In this document: positions 47,085-57,720 of the stretch, piece after piece
Numbering within the stretch: position 1 is the stretch's first letter
Layout of the letters: each line of letters opens with the position of its first letter
Assembly: GCA_019722365.1 (NCBI GenBank)
Contig: JADFUC010000347.1
Span: 1-64,000, forward strand
Source: Lithospermum erythrorhizon
Lineage: Eukaryota; Streptophyta; Magnoliopsida; Boraginales; Boraginaceae
Length of the DNA stretch: 64,000 nt
Direction of reading: 5' to 3'
The notes under the pieces: generated by a model
The model's database searches: none
What the model saw: only the letters and a program-made list of their open reading frames with translations
What the model was told of the DNA's origin: nothing
Program-made: the position numbers and the translations under genes

Positions 47085-48540
47085 TATACTATACTCTTTA
47101 TATCATTTCACCCCAAAATCAGCACGCAAAGAATACACACACCTGACCACAAGTAATACCACGGCCCGAGGCAACACAATCACCACCTTGCAAGGTAAAG
47201 CATAATATAACAACTGATAATCTCGTAACATTAATCTCGATATACATTCCAGTATAAATATATAACAAACACATGTCAAATATATAACCATAATATATAT
47301 GAAAGGTTCCATTAAGTGAGATTTGTACTTTCGCCTCGAGGCAAAAGCAACTAAAATATCTACAGGTAGTCCGTGCTAGGTCGAGGCTCAACTCTATCCA
47401 AAGCAATTATAACGTTATTTACTTTTCGATTAATAACTCCTCTTATATCTATTAAATCTCAAATAAAGATCAAATATAATCCAACAACCGGTATAAGGAT
47501 CTAGTCAACAAAAAGCTGTCAGATTATTGATACTAACATAAAAATATATTTCTCCGTTTACATCGGATTGTGTATTATAGCATCTCTAATTCAAAATAAA
47601 TTCATTTGTAGTCATTAGATCCTATTTCGTAAAACAAATTCTAAAAATTTCAACATTTAACAAAATTCTAGCTTCTGACTTGCGAGTTTAAGTGGAGCGA
47701 TTACTAAATGCGTTTAAGCGACTAATAAAACAACAAAATTTCAACCATACTACAACCACTTAGTAGCCCCCCACTCAATCCAAGCTGTAACAATTGAATA
47801 ATTTACGATCAATCAAAAATCAATTTTTCCCAACTCACATACCATTTAAACAACCTTTAATTCAAAACCACTGCTTCTTCTTCAGCTTTCTAAACAACCT
47901 CAACATATTTAAACTTCCCTTTAATATCAAAAGCGTCCAACTTTTAAAACAACTATATTAAACTACTCATAACATCGTACTACAATTTAAAAGGTGATTT
48001 GGAAAAAGGTCAACAAAGTCAACTCTGACATCAATAGCATTTCAACCCCAATCCATTGTTATAACCCCAACACGTAATCTAAGATTAGATGATACATATT
48101 TGTCATTCAAATCTCGAGCCTCGAGTCAACTTAAAAGTCAAACCTCAATAGTCAACTATAGCCCAAAATAATTAGATTTGAAGATTGAAAACATGCCTTT
48201 GATAATCGTACGATTAGGAACAAGCTTAAGGAGTTAGATCCAACAAGATTTCACTAAATGAAAAATAAAAAATCAAGGTGGGGGATGATAGGGAGTTCGG
48301 CGAATAGGGGAAAGGGGGATGGGTTTTGTTTTGGATGAAGATAAGAATGAGGAGATAGTGGGGTTGGTGGAAGATATTTAGGATGGTGTAAGGTCCCGTT
48401 TGGTAAGCGGTGTTATTTCTCCACTTTTTGGCATAAAATTTTAATGAAAACGATTTCAAATGTGTTACAGTCTCGGTATATCGATTTATTCTAAATCATT
48501 TATACTATCTCCGTGTCCACTCAAACGGGTTTATTTAATT
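46102..48540 (-). repeat. Right (5') LTR of Gypsy II
   Basis: About 2439 bp beginning TGTAACGACC. Same landmarks as the left LTR. It carries an extra (AT)n expansion at 47025-47083 that is short in the left copy. Confidence 0.87.
47025..47083. repeat. (AT)n microsatellite
   Basis: Nearly pure AT dinucleotide run of about 58 bases inside the right LTR of Gypsy II. Confidence 0.95.
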
Positions 48541-49573
48541 CTTTATGTACTATTCCGTTCCTAGAGATACTAAATGCATTAGGATCGATTAAAATGAAAA
48601 AAATCTTCATTATTGAGCTAGTAATAATATTCATGATGATACTTGGTAGATAGTAAACTTTGTTCAAATTTAAAACCGGGTCAGTAGCCAAATTTAAACT
48701 AATGAATCCTACTATTAGGGTTTGACCTTGTATTTATTCCACACACATAGATCCAATCTCTCATCTTTTGAGTCTTATTGATCTCGAACCACATCCGGTG
48801 TCTAGCACTCAAGTAGAATTAGAAGTTATGCGTGCTTTAATAACAAAAATACATGTAGGGTGAGAGCGATGGAGTCAAGCGATGCTTCACATCCTCGTTG
48901 AACTTCTTACGGGTCAGCTTCCGGTGACACTGATCCACGATGTGAAACTTGTCATCCTTTACGTGTTGCTCTGCACTTCCTTAGCTGCTGAGATTACCGA
49001 ACCACTTGGCCTTTCAGCAAACTTCTTCTTGTTGAATTTCTTGTTTTGAACAGCCAAAACATAAAGAGTCGAAGCTTTAATTTTCGAGGTTCGACTCAGC
49101 ATTAAAATCATCTTATGTAGTTTGTTTAGAGATAACTCAAAGCTTATACATAGCCAAGTTCATGACCAATTGGGTAGATTTGTATGGGAGAGACTAAGGA
49201 TGAGGCTACTGACTCTCGAAATGTTGGTTGGGGCATTAGGAGAATGTATTCACACGTATTTAGTGTGATTATCCCAGTGAGAATCTCACTTGATTACAAT
49301 TAACTTCCCAATTTAGCAAGTGCGGTAGATAGACCTATAAATTGTTACAAAATTATCGCGGGCATAATAAATGAAACTATAACTATTGATTTCAAACATT
49401 ATTATCGGTAGATAGACCTTATATCGACTTTCGCACTTGCAATTGGATACAAACTATTGTATAGATTAATTAGTTAGAAAAATTAGTAATTTTAAGAAAG
49501 ATGACAAAATGATAAATATTTACACTCATGGGACCCGATACCCAATCGGTTTGCGTGTTGATGTGGGTGTTGT
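48541..49573 (-). mobile_element. Copia scraps (LTR start and possible gag knuckle)
   Basis: The minus strand from about 49400 reads TGTTTGAAATCAATAG...TTTATTATGCCCGCGATAATT, the same start as the copia LTRs at 21.5 and 28.9 kb (TATGCCCGCGACAATT). It continues with ATCAAGTGAGATTCTCACTG. Farther along (49060-48860), lysine-rich text and a CH-spaced motif may be a ruined gag zinc knuckle. No boundaries can be set. The rest of the stretch shows nothing clear. Confidence 0.5.
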
Positions 49574-51436
49574 TGTAATAACCCGTTCCGTATTAATATT
49601 ATTGAAATAGTATACTAGTTACTCGGTGGAGTATTTCGAGGAGAAATCAAAAATTGAATAGTCGAAAATATAGCGAATCGATTCGGTTGATAGTATATTT
49701 CGGTTTGATAATTTTAAAAGTTTTAATAGAGTGGAATGACATTATTTGAGGCGATATATAATTTGAATATATAAATCAATGTTAATGTTTGGAAGTTGAT
49801 TTTCGACATAAGTTCAAAGCGAAGTATCGATTGAATTGCTTGATCGAGGTTCAAGCAATTCATGAGGCCAACCATTTAAAAGCCCAAAAGACCAACTTGG
49901 CCCAAACAAGAATAAGAAGAGGGCCGATTGCCCTTCTTCTCTGCCAGGCGATTGCCTCTCCCCCCCTTTGATTTTCTTTCTTCGATTTCTCTTCCATCTT
50001 GCGAGCTTTGGACCTCAAATTTTCGGGAGAGTTTCTCTCATCATTCCATCGTTTGAGTAAAAGACTCGGGCGTGGGAAGGCGTGAGATCGATTAATTGCT
50101 TGGGCGGCCCAGTGGTACTAGCCCAGGTGGGGATTTATCACTCGTTTGTTACCTTGCTCTATGTTTATTGTGAGAGTATATGAAGTAAATTGATTGTATG
50201 TAGGCACAATGTTCTAAACTTATCTATGGTTATAGTTGTGGAAGTGTTAGTGTTGACTTGATGGGATTAGTTTGTGTTAAATGCATTACGTTTCTTTATT
50301 TAAATTTGTGGTATTCATGTTTGAATATGTATATGTAAGGTGTATTCAAGTTTGAAATATGATTGTTATTAATTGCAGGTATCCGTGATAGATTTTTTAA
50401 GTATAGGTTCTATATGATTTTGTTGTATTGTGTGTGTTATGGATGCTACATTGAGACTATTGTGTGATGGTTGTATGTTTGATATTGTATGTGTGATTTG
50501 TGGAGGTAATGGTGTTTGATTCGAGATGTTGAGATGATGTGGGGTGTTGAAGGGTGGGCACAGCCGGGAGAAGGATAGCGTGTTGGGTGTTCGAAGGGAG
50601 TGAGCTTTGCCGGGAAAAAGGATATGTTGTTGATGGGTGTTCGGAGGGTGAGCACACGGGGGAAAAGGATGAATTGTTGTATATGATGTTATTGTGGTTT
50701 CCTTTTTGTAAGTTATTTTATTGTGGTTGTGGCATTAACGTGTTGGGTGAAATTGTGCTGGTTACTTGTTTGGTTATGAGCTAACGAAGTTGAATTTCCT
50801 ATAACGTGTGCATTTGATGATGATGGTTGATCCTGTTATGATGCCTCGAGTAGTTAGCATATTTCTGTATTATATATATGTATAAACGTATTTATTCATC
50901 TATCAGCTACGTCACGTACATTGCATATAGTTATCCCACCCCATTGTACACTTTATTCGGATATGGGTAAGTTACCATCCGGGTGATTACGTTTCCACTA
51001 AATTTTCGAGACACCTTTCCGCGCCAGTTGACAAGGTGCCTTTTGAAGCGGTTGAGTTCGTGAGTATCCGGTGATTTTATTTAGGTGAGAGACGGGTGGC
51101 TAGGATCCTCGGCAGTCATCATTTGTTCTCATTCATTTTTCTTATGTACTCAAATTTCGTATTTTGGTTCTGGTGTTGAAAATGTATTAACTGTTTCATG
51201 GAGTATCTTGGTTTTGGAACTTTTATGAAGTTGTATTTTGGGTTTGGTTAGATGATGCCACGATGGTTAAACTCCGTATGGAAATGTTTTCAGTTTTCGA
51301 ACTATTTTACTTTATCAATGTCGGGTTCTGGCGGTTTTCAAAAAAGGTGATTTTATTGTCGGCCATCGTATGGTGACTTCCAGATATCTCTGGTGATGAC
51401 AACTCCAATCGGGCGTATGACTCGGTGGTCGTTACA
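49574..51436 (+). repeat. 5' LTR of the 49.6 kb element
   Basis: TGTAATAACCCG ... GTCGTTACA, with perfect TG/CA ends. Landmarks shared with 55764-57614 include GTGGAATGACATTATTTG, CGAGCTTTGGACCTCAAATTTT (in parts), CGGATATGGGTAAGTTACC and CTCAAATTTCGTATTTTGG. Contains a minisatellite at 50538-50680. Confidence 0.9.
50538..50680 (+). repeat. Minisatellite in 5' LTR of the 49.6 kb element
   Basis: Three to four units of about 45 bp: GGGTGTTCGAAGGGTGAGC, then GCCGGGAGAAAGGAT, then ATGTTGTT (variants). A matching array is in the 3' LTR at about 56695-56835. Confidence 0.8.
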
Positions 51437-51440
51437 ATTA

Positions 51441-51457
51441 TGGTATCAGAGCCTAGG
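51441..51457 (+). other. Primer-binding site of the 49.6 kb element
   Basis: TGGTATCAGAGCCTAGG, an unmutated core of the initiator-Met tRNA primer site, four bases after the LTR. Confidence 0.9.
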
Positions 51458-54400
51458 TTTCAGATTACTTGGTTGTCTGTGTGGTTATGTGCTTAACTAA
51501 GTTGTTTTATTTGAGTTGTTTTGGGTTGAGTCTTTTCTCGAAATGTCTGAGTCTTTTCTTTCGTTGACTGTTGAGGATGCCACCTAGAAGATTTTTGTTT
51601 AGCTATGTGCGAGGAGTCGTAGGAAAAGATCGGTTTGAATCAGAGCTGTCCTTATGAACTAACGTGATGCATGGGATAATTAGTGAGATGAGGCGAGGTA
51701 AGAATTGAAATCGAATATGTTGGAAATTTATTAGAGGGAGAGATATGCCAAAGGAGGTTGGGAATAACTTTTTCTTTATGTTGGACTTGGAGTTGTTAAA
51801 GGATTGATGTATGTAGATAGACCTAAGAGTGTCAAGAGTAGATTGGTGATGGTAGTATAAGATTGATGATCCTTAGTTGAACCTGTGCACTCGAAATAAT
51901 TGGTGGATGAATACTGGTGATAATTATGGTAGATGGACCCAAGTGTTAGGATAGGTGAGGACTAATTTGGTTGACGTGCAAGGATGGGTCACTTGTGAAT
52001 ATTAGAACAAGTTAATGAATCTTGTCATCCGACGTGGAACATAAATACGAGGGGCAATAAGAGAATATGTAAGTGCCGTAATAGGTGGATATTGGAAATT
52101 TTATCTTGATGGATACTAGAGGAATTGAGGATAAGCTGAAATGGAAAATTTTGCCGCTTGAAATGTTATCATGATTTAATAGTTTGTGTTGGATTATCAA
52201 TCATCTAAGTGGAATAATAATACGTACATCGAAATATTGGAAAAAAAAAAAAATGAGTATTGGTGAAATTTAGTGTGAGAGTACTCTATTAGTAGACGTA
52301 AAGTTGGATTTAATGTAGCTAGGAATTTGAGATGAAAATGAGTATTCTAGTTCGATTGTCATTATGAAATTCTAAGTTGGTTAAGTCGTGAAGTGTTGGT
52401 TGAAGGATAAAGTGGAATAATGAAAAAAAAATTTGGGAACCCCGGGAGAAAGAAGAGACGTTCGGTAGTACCCTATCAATAGAATATTTAAGCGAGATGG
52501 AAATTCGTTGATGATTGGAGGCCGATAAGTTAGAAGCGGAGAAAAGAAGCGGTCTTCACGAAACATTAGTTGATATGCAGGTTGGAGAAAACTCTAAGAG
52601 ATTACTAGATGAGATAGAGGCGTGACCTCCCAGGAAGTATATTAAGAAAGGGGACCGATTGAGTTTGTCTACGAAGTGTGTAATACCAAGTCGAGTATGA
52701 ACCGATTCTTCGAGAAGTAATAAAATTCTGAGACTAGATATATAGTCTTTGAATAATTTTATGAACTTCGGATGTTAATTGGATGAAAATGGATTATTTA
52801 AGGCCAGTGAAAAAAATCAAAAATTGTGAATTATGGAATATGATTGGGGTTAGGTTGAAACGAGATTTGTGGCTGTTATCAAAGTATGATGAAAATTGTG
52901 TATGATTGTATTGTAATGAAAGGTGAGATATAAAATAGAACCCTGAGAAGGTATGATATGTGGAGCATATGTAATGTTGGTGTATAGCGTGTAGGGGTGT
53001 ACTGAGGAGATAAATCAAAAGGGGGAAAGTATGAAATTATGATATAAACTAGGTGGTGATAGTTGGAATATCAAGAACTTAATTATTAATGTAATTTGGG
53101 TTGCTCGAGCAGTTAGAGAAACGAAATGTTAAAAAAGTAGAGAACTGTGGAAGACTTGAATGTATTGTATGCGATTATATATAAGGAAGAATGTTGATGG
53201 AGAGAATTTGAATTTACAGTTTGGATGAGTTGAGTAAAGAGTTATAAGTGTTGAATCACATAGCTTAAGGAGTAAAGTGGCCGACTAAACGGCAAGTAAG
53301 TTAAAGGGTTAAGTGGAGACATTAAGAAGTTTTATATGATTATTTGGAAGGCAAGTAAGATTGGAGATTTATAGCATTATAAAAGAATCAAGAAAGAGGC
53401 GAGTCATGACATAATGAGTTGATAATAAATTCTACGATAAATGTTTATAGAAGTTCGTTGTCGTTTTTAAATATTATATGAAAGGAGGTGGAATAATGGA
53501 AGTTTAAAGTGGAAGAATAACTAAATATATCGAGGGCGGCAGGTTGGGTGAAATTGAAATTCAACGGCGATTGATAAAATATATACCGATCGAGGAAGAA
53601 TTTAGTTGGATGATGAAGATTGGTTGATGTTAAGTATTTATGCAGTTCGGAGAAGTTACTAAAGAGAAACAAAAGCGAGCGATCATTGTATAAGGATAGA
53701 TTAAGATTATAGAATTGGTTGAAACTCTTTTCATTAAGTATGATATGTTAGGAGATAGATCACGAATTCCTTTTTCTTGAGGATGTTGGAACCTTGAGGT
53801 TATATTAAGTAGTGTGACTGAAACTAAGTCATTAATCGATGAATATGAACTAGGCCCAGGATTGGTGATATCTTAGATTATATTTTGTGGATTATAAAAG
53901 ACATAAGCGAGGTGAAGTGCAGGTAAGTTAAGATAGGGAAGAGAAATGTTCAGGTTACATCTAGGATAAGAGTTGAGTAATATAAATTATTAAAAGTGGA
54001 TGAAAAGTATGGGTATTCACGACCTCTGTAGAGACTGTGTGTGTGTTAATAAGTTTAAAAAAATGAGAGAATATATGTGAATATATGTACTGAATGTATA
54101 TTTAGGAGTTATATATATTGGTTGAATATGGTAGAGTGTTCTATTATGCTAGAAATATGGGGGTTTAAAGGTATATGTATATTGAGGAGTTATAGATAAT
54201 TTTGATGACAATCATGCATGGATGTATTATGGAGTTATTAGTGTTATTAGTGAGCGATATATGTGATTAAATCGTGTATTTGGAATTTGGGGTGATTACT
54301 AAATTGTGATACTACAATTTTCGAGATGGATATGATGATCTGAGGGTGGAACCATGGATGTTGTCTGGTGTGAGAGGATACAACGAGTTAGATTTTGATG

Positions 54401-55747
54401 ATTAAGAGAGAGATGACTATGTCTTTAAAGGTAATGATGAGAGCCAACTATGGATATGTCATGGGTAGTAAGACCGGTGGTAGAGTATGAAAAAATGTCA
54501 CGGCACCAGGGCTATAAGTAAAATGTCGATGCATGAGTTGAAGTTGATTGATAGTTTCTTTAAACATTTGGAGTTCCCTTAACGCGAGAGGAAGTTAGTT
54601 CACGACAAAGAAAATTGCATCGAAAATTGGTATTAGGAGTGTGTATCGGTGAGACTTATGAAGTATCTTCTAGAGTTGTATGAGTATTATAAGGTGACCA
54701 TGTTGATGAAGTTATCTAGTTGTGTTGGGAGGTGATGGTTGAGGTTGATTGATGTTAGATGAATTTGTTGTAGTGTTAATAAATTGTTAGAGCGATATCT
54801 TGTTATATAGAAATGAACTAATAAGGTAGATAATTGTTGTTAGATGAATTTTGAGGAGGAAATGTTACGTGGTAAACAAGAAAGGGGATATTGATGATTA
54901 TAGCAGCATATTGAAATTGTGGCGAATGATAATATCTAATACGGACATATATGAGGTTGATATATTGATCTTTGTTGATATTTGACGTTGAGATTATGTG
55001 ATTTGTTTCCATGAAATGTTCAGATTGGGTGTTCTGTTACCTTGTGATGTTATGATTATGTGGGGTTGATTAAAGTATAACGATTAGTGGGGGAGTAAAT
55101 TGCTGACTTGATGAGTTCATATAATCATGGAGTAAACAATAATGAGAGGTATTGATTGACATGAAGTGGCGTAACATTATAGAGAGATGGTGTAAATGAT
55201 TATCGAGTATAATCCTGAGGACTGGATAATGCGATTAAATAGAGGTCTAGGTAGAATGTTGTTGTAATGATTCATTGGTTGATTGTGAAATACCTGTTAT
55301 AGGGAGTCGCTTTGATTTCCTTTATGATATAATTTGATTATTCTTTATAGGATATTGTGTTATGTATATATGTTAATTTATGTGGAGAAGCTGTGATTAA
55401 CATTGATATGTGGAAAGTGGCGAAACGGGCGATAAGATAACAAATGATGAAAAAGATGCGTAGAGATGTTATCGATAAGTAGTAAAATTTTGTGTGAAAA
55501 CATGAAGTGATATTAATGTGCTTATGAGATACTATGTGAATTATGAAGAGGATTACTATAAGGGAGATGCTAAATAATTAACCAATAATGGTAGAGTGGA
55601 AATGAGGAGAGATATCAATTTGAGTATGTGTGAGTTTTAAGGCGATAAGTTGTTGTTGATATTAGATAATAAATAGAGGTTGAAAAATAAATTAGGCGGT
55701 TATAAAGGCGACTTTAAGCGATAGGTAAATTTCGAGGACGAAATTTA
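51458..55747 (+). other. Non-coding interior of the 49.6 kb element
   Basis: No open frame above about 75 residues and none with recognisable retrotransposon motifs. Composition is A/T/G-rich and strikingly poor in C on the plus strand (for example 52200-52440 and 54060-54260). All longer open frames lie antisense, which follows from this skew. An ATG in the gag start context lies at 51577 but the frame does not continue as gag. Confidence 0.7.
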
Positions 55748-55763
55748 TAAAAGGTGGGTAGAT
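55748..55763 (+). other. Polypurine tract of the 49.6 kb element
   Basis: TAAAAGGTGGGTAGAT just before the 3' LTR, preceded by AATTTCGAGGACGAAATTT. This is the conserved 3'-terminal sequence also seen on the minus strand beside the Gypsy II left LTR (41289-41320). Confidence 0.8.
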
Positions 55764-57614
55764 TGTAATAACTCGTTCAAGTAATATTATTGAAATAGTA
55801 TACAATTTTCGATTGAATTATTTCGGGGAGAAATCAAAAATTTGAGTAGAAAATATATAGTCGATTGGGTTGATAGTATATTTTGGTTTGATGTTTAAAG
55901 TTTCTTAATATAGTGGAATGACATTATTTGGGCGAGTAATATAATTTGAATATAAATCAATGTTATGTTTGGGGTTGGTTATTGAAAATAAGTTAAAAAG
56001 CAGTATCGATTGAATTAAGCAGTGGGAGTTCAAAGCGAGAGTAAACAGGCCAGCCATTTAAGCCAAAGAATGACTTGGCCCAAAAACAAGAGCAGAAAGG
56101 GCAGTTTGCCCTTCTTCTACCCTTGACGATTATCTTCTTGATTCTCTTGATGCGAGCTTTGGACCTCAAATTTTGGGGAGAGTTTCTCCATAAAATAAGA
56201 TTTCCGTCGTTTCAAGATAAAAAGACTCGGGGCATTAAGGAGCAGTAAGTGAGGATCGATTATTTGCTTGAGGCGCTGAAGAGTGAAATTACTTAAAGCA
56301 GGGGTGGGGGGGATTATCACTCGTTTGTTACCTTATCTATGTTTTGTGTAGTACTATGGTAAATTGATTGAGCTGTATAGTGTGTTCTAAGCATATGTAG
56401 TTTATAGTTGTGGAAGTATAATGTTGACTTGAGCGATTGATTTAATGACTAAATGTATTCTGGTTTGTTTTGTTTACATTGGTATTCCTTGGTTGAATAT
56501 AACATATGTATCTAGGTGTATTCAAATTTGATATGATTATATTTATGGGCATGTCGGTGAGTAGATTTTTGCAGTATAAGGTTCTATGATTTTGTTGTAT
56601 TATTATTATTATTTATGGAATTACAGACTATTGTTGATGGTTGTATGCTTGATATTGTATGTGATTTGAATTGTTTGATTTGAGGATGTGAGATGATGTA
56701 GGTGTTCGAAGGGTGAACTTGTCAGGAAAGAGATAGCAGCGATGTTTAGATTGTTCGAAGGGTGAAGCATGGAAAAGGATATGTTGTTGTTGGGTGTTCG
56801 AAGGGTGAGCCTTTTGCCGGGAGAAAGGATGGCGTATATATGATGTTATTGTGGTTTCATTTTTTGTAAGTTATTTTATTGTGGTAGGTAGTATATGAGC
56901 CGTGGTGTGTTACTGGCAAGTTGCTTTGTTTGGTTATGTGATATGGAATATGACCTGTGAGTTAACGAAGTTGAATTTTCTATAACGTGTGCATTTGTTG
57001 ATGATGGTTGATCCTGTTATGATGCCTTGGGTAGTTAGCATATTTCTGTATTATATATGTACAAACGTATTTATCCATCCCTATATTCACATTACATACG
57101 TATATATTTATCCCTTATTGTATACTTCATTCGGATATGGGTAAGTTACCATCCGGGTGATTCGTTTCCACTAAGGCACATCGAGGCTTACCCACTTTCC
57201 CATCTTCGGACGGGTGCCGCACAGAGCGGTTGAGTTCGTGAGTATCCGGTGATTTACTGGGTGAAATTGGGTGTTAGGATCCTCGGCGGTCATCGTTTGT
57301 TAAATTAATTTTTCTTATGTACTCAAATTTCGTATTTTGGTTCTGGTGTTAAAAATGTATTAACTGTTTCATGGAGTATCTTGGTCTTGGAACTTTTATG
57401 CAGTTGTATTTTTGGGTTTGGTTAGGTTGATGCCACGATGGTTAAATTCCGTATGGAAATATTTTTGATTTCGAACTGTTTACTTTTATCAGCTACGAGG
57501 TTCTAGCTGGTTTTTCAAGCAATTGATTTCGTGTCAATCGTATGGTGACTCGGATATCTGAGGTTGATAGCCGACTCCAACCTCGGGCGTGCGACTGTGG
57601 CGAATTCGTTCACA
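55764..57614 (+). repeat. 3' LTR of the 49.6 kb element
   Basis: TGTAATAACTCG ... CGTTCACA, about 1851 bp. Collinear with the 5' LTR, with scattered substitutions and indels. Confidence 0.88.
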
Positions 57615-57720
57615 GGTTGTTGTGTTCTCGTATGAGAACTTTGATTATGAAAATTTGAGATAAAAAAAAGGTGAAAGAGCAAATTTGTTGTCTACAAGAA
57701 TAGAAAATAGAATTATTTAT

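Larger units (their letters stand above)
38893..48540 (-). mobile_element. Ty3-gypsy chromovirus-like element with both LTRs (Gypsy II)
   Basis: Minus-strand element of about 9.6 kb: right LTR 46102-48540 (5'), PBS at 46084-46098, gag from 45955, protease about 44700-44380, RT about 44150-43400, RNase H about 43400-42930, integrase about 42714-41900, chromodomain about 41640-41420, PPT near 41300, left LTR 38893-41288 (3'). The domain order (IN after RH), the C-terminal chromodomain and the long LTRs suggest the Tekay/Del branch of chromoviruses. All parts carry frameshifts and stops. Flanks CTATA (left) and CTTTA (right) could be a target duplication with one change. Confidence 0.9.
49574..57614 (+). 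mobile_element. Ty3-gypsy-derived element with coding-free interior (LARD-like)
   Basis: LTRs at 49574-51436 and 55764-57614 (about 1.85 kb each), PBS at 51441, PPT at 55748-55763. A 4.3 kb interior shows no gag, RT, RNase H or integrase motif in any frame. The only gag trace is GAGGATGCCACC at 51572, the same start context as in Gypsy I and II. The interior is strongly C-poor on the plus strand. GTTGT precedes the element and recurs one base after it, a probable target duplication. It fits a large retrotransposon derivative that used proteins from another element, unless the coding region has simply decayed beyond recognition. Confidence 0.8.

Noticed and set aside
50446..50784. Open frames on both strands in the LTR of the 49.6 kb element
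   Set aside because: Produced by the minisatellite and skewed composition of the LTR; repeated in the other LTR with disruptions.
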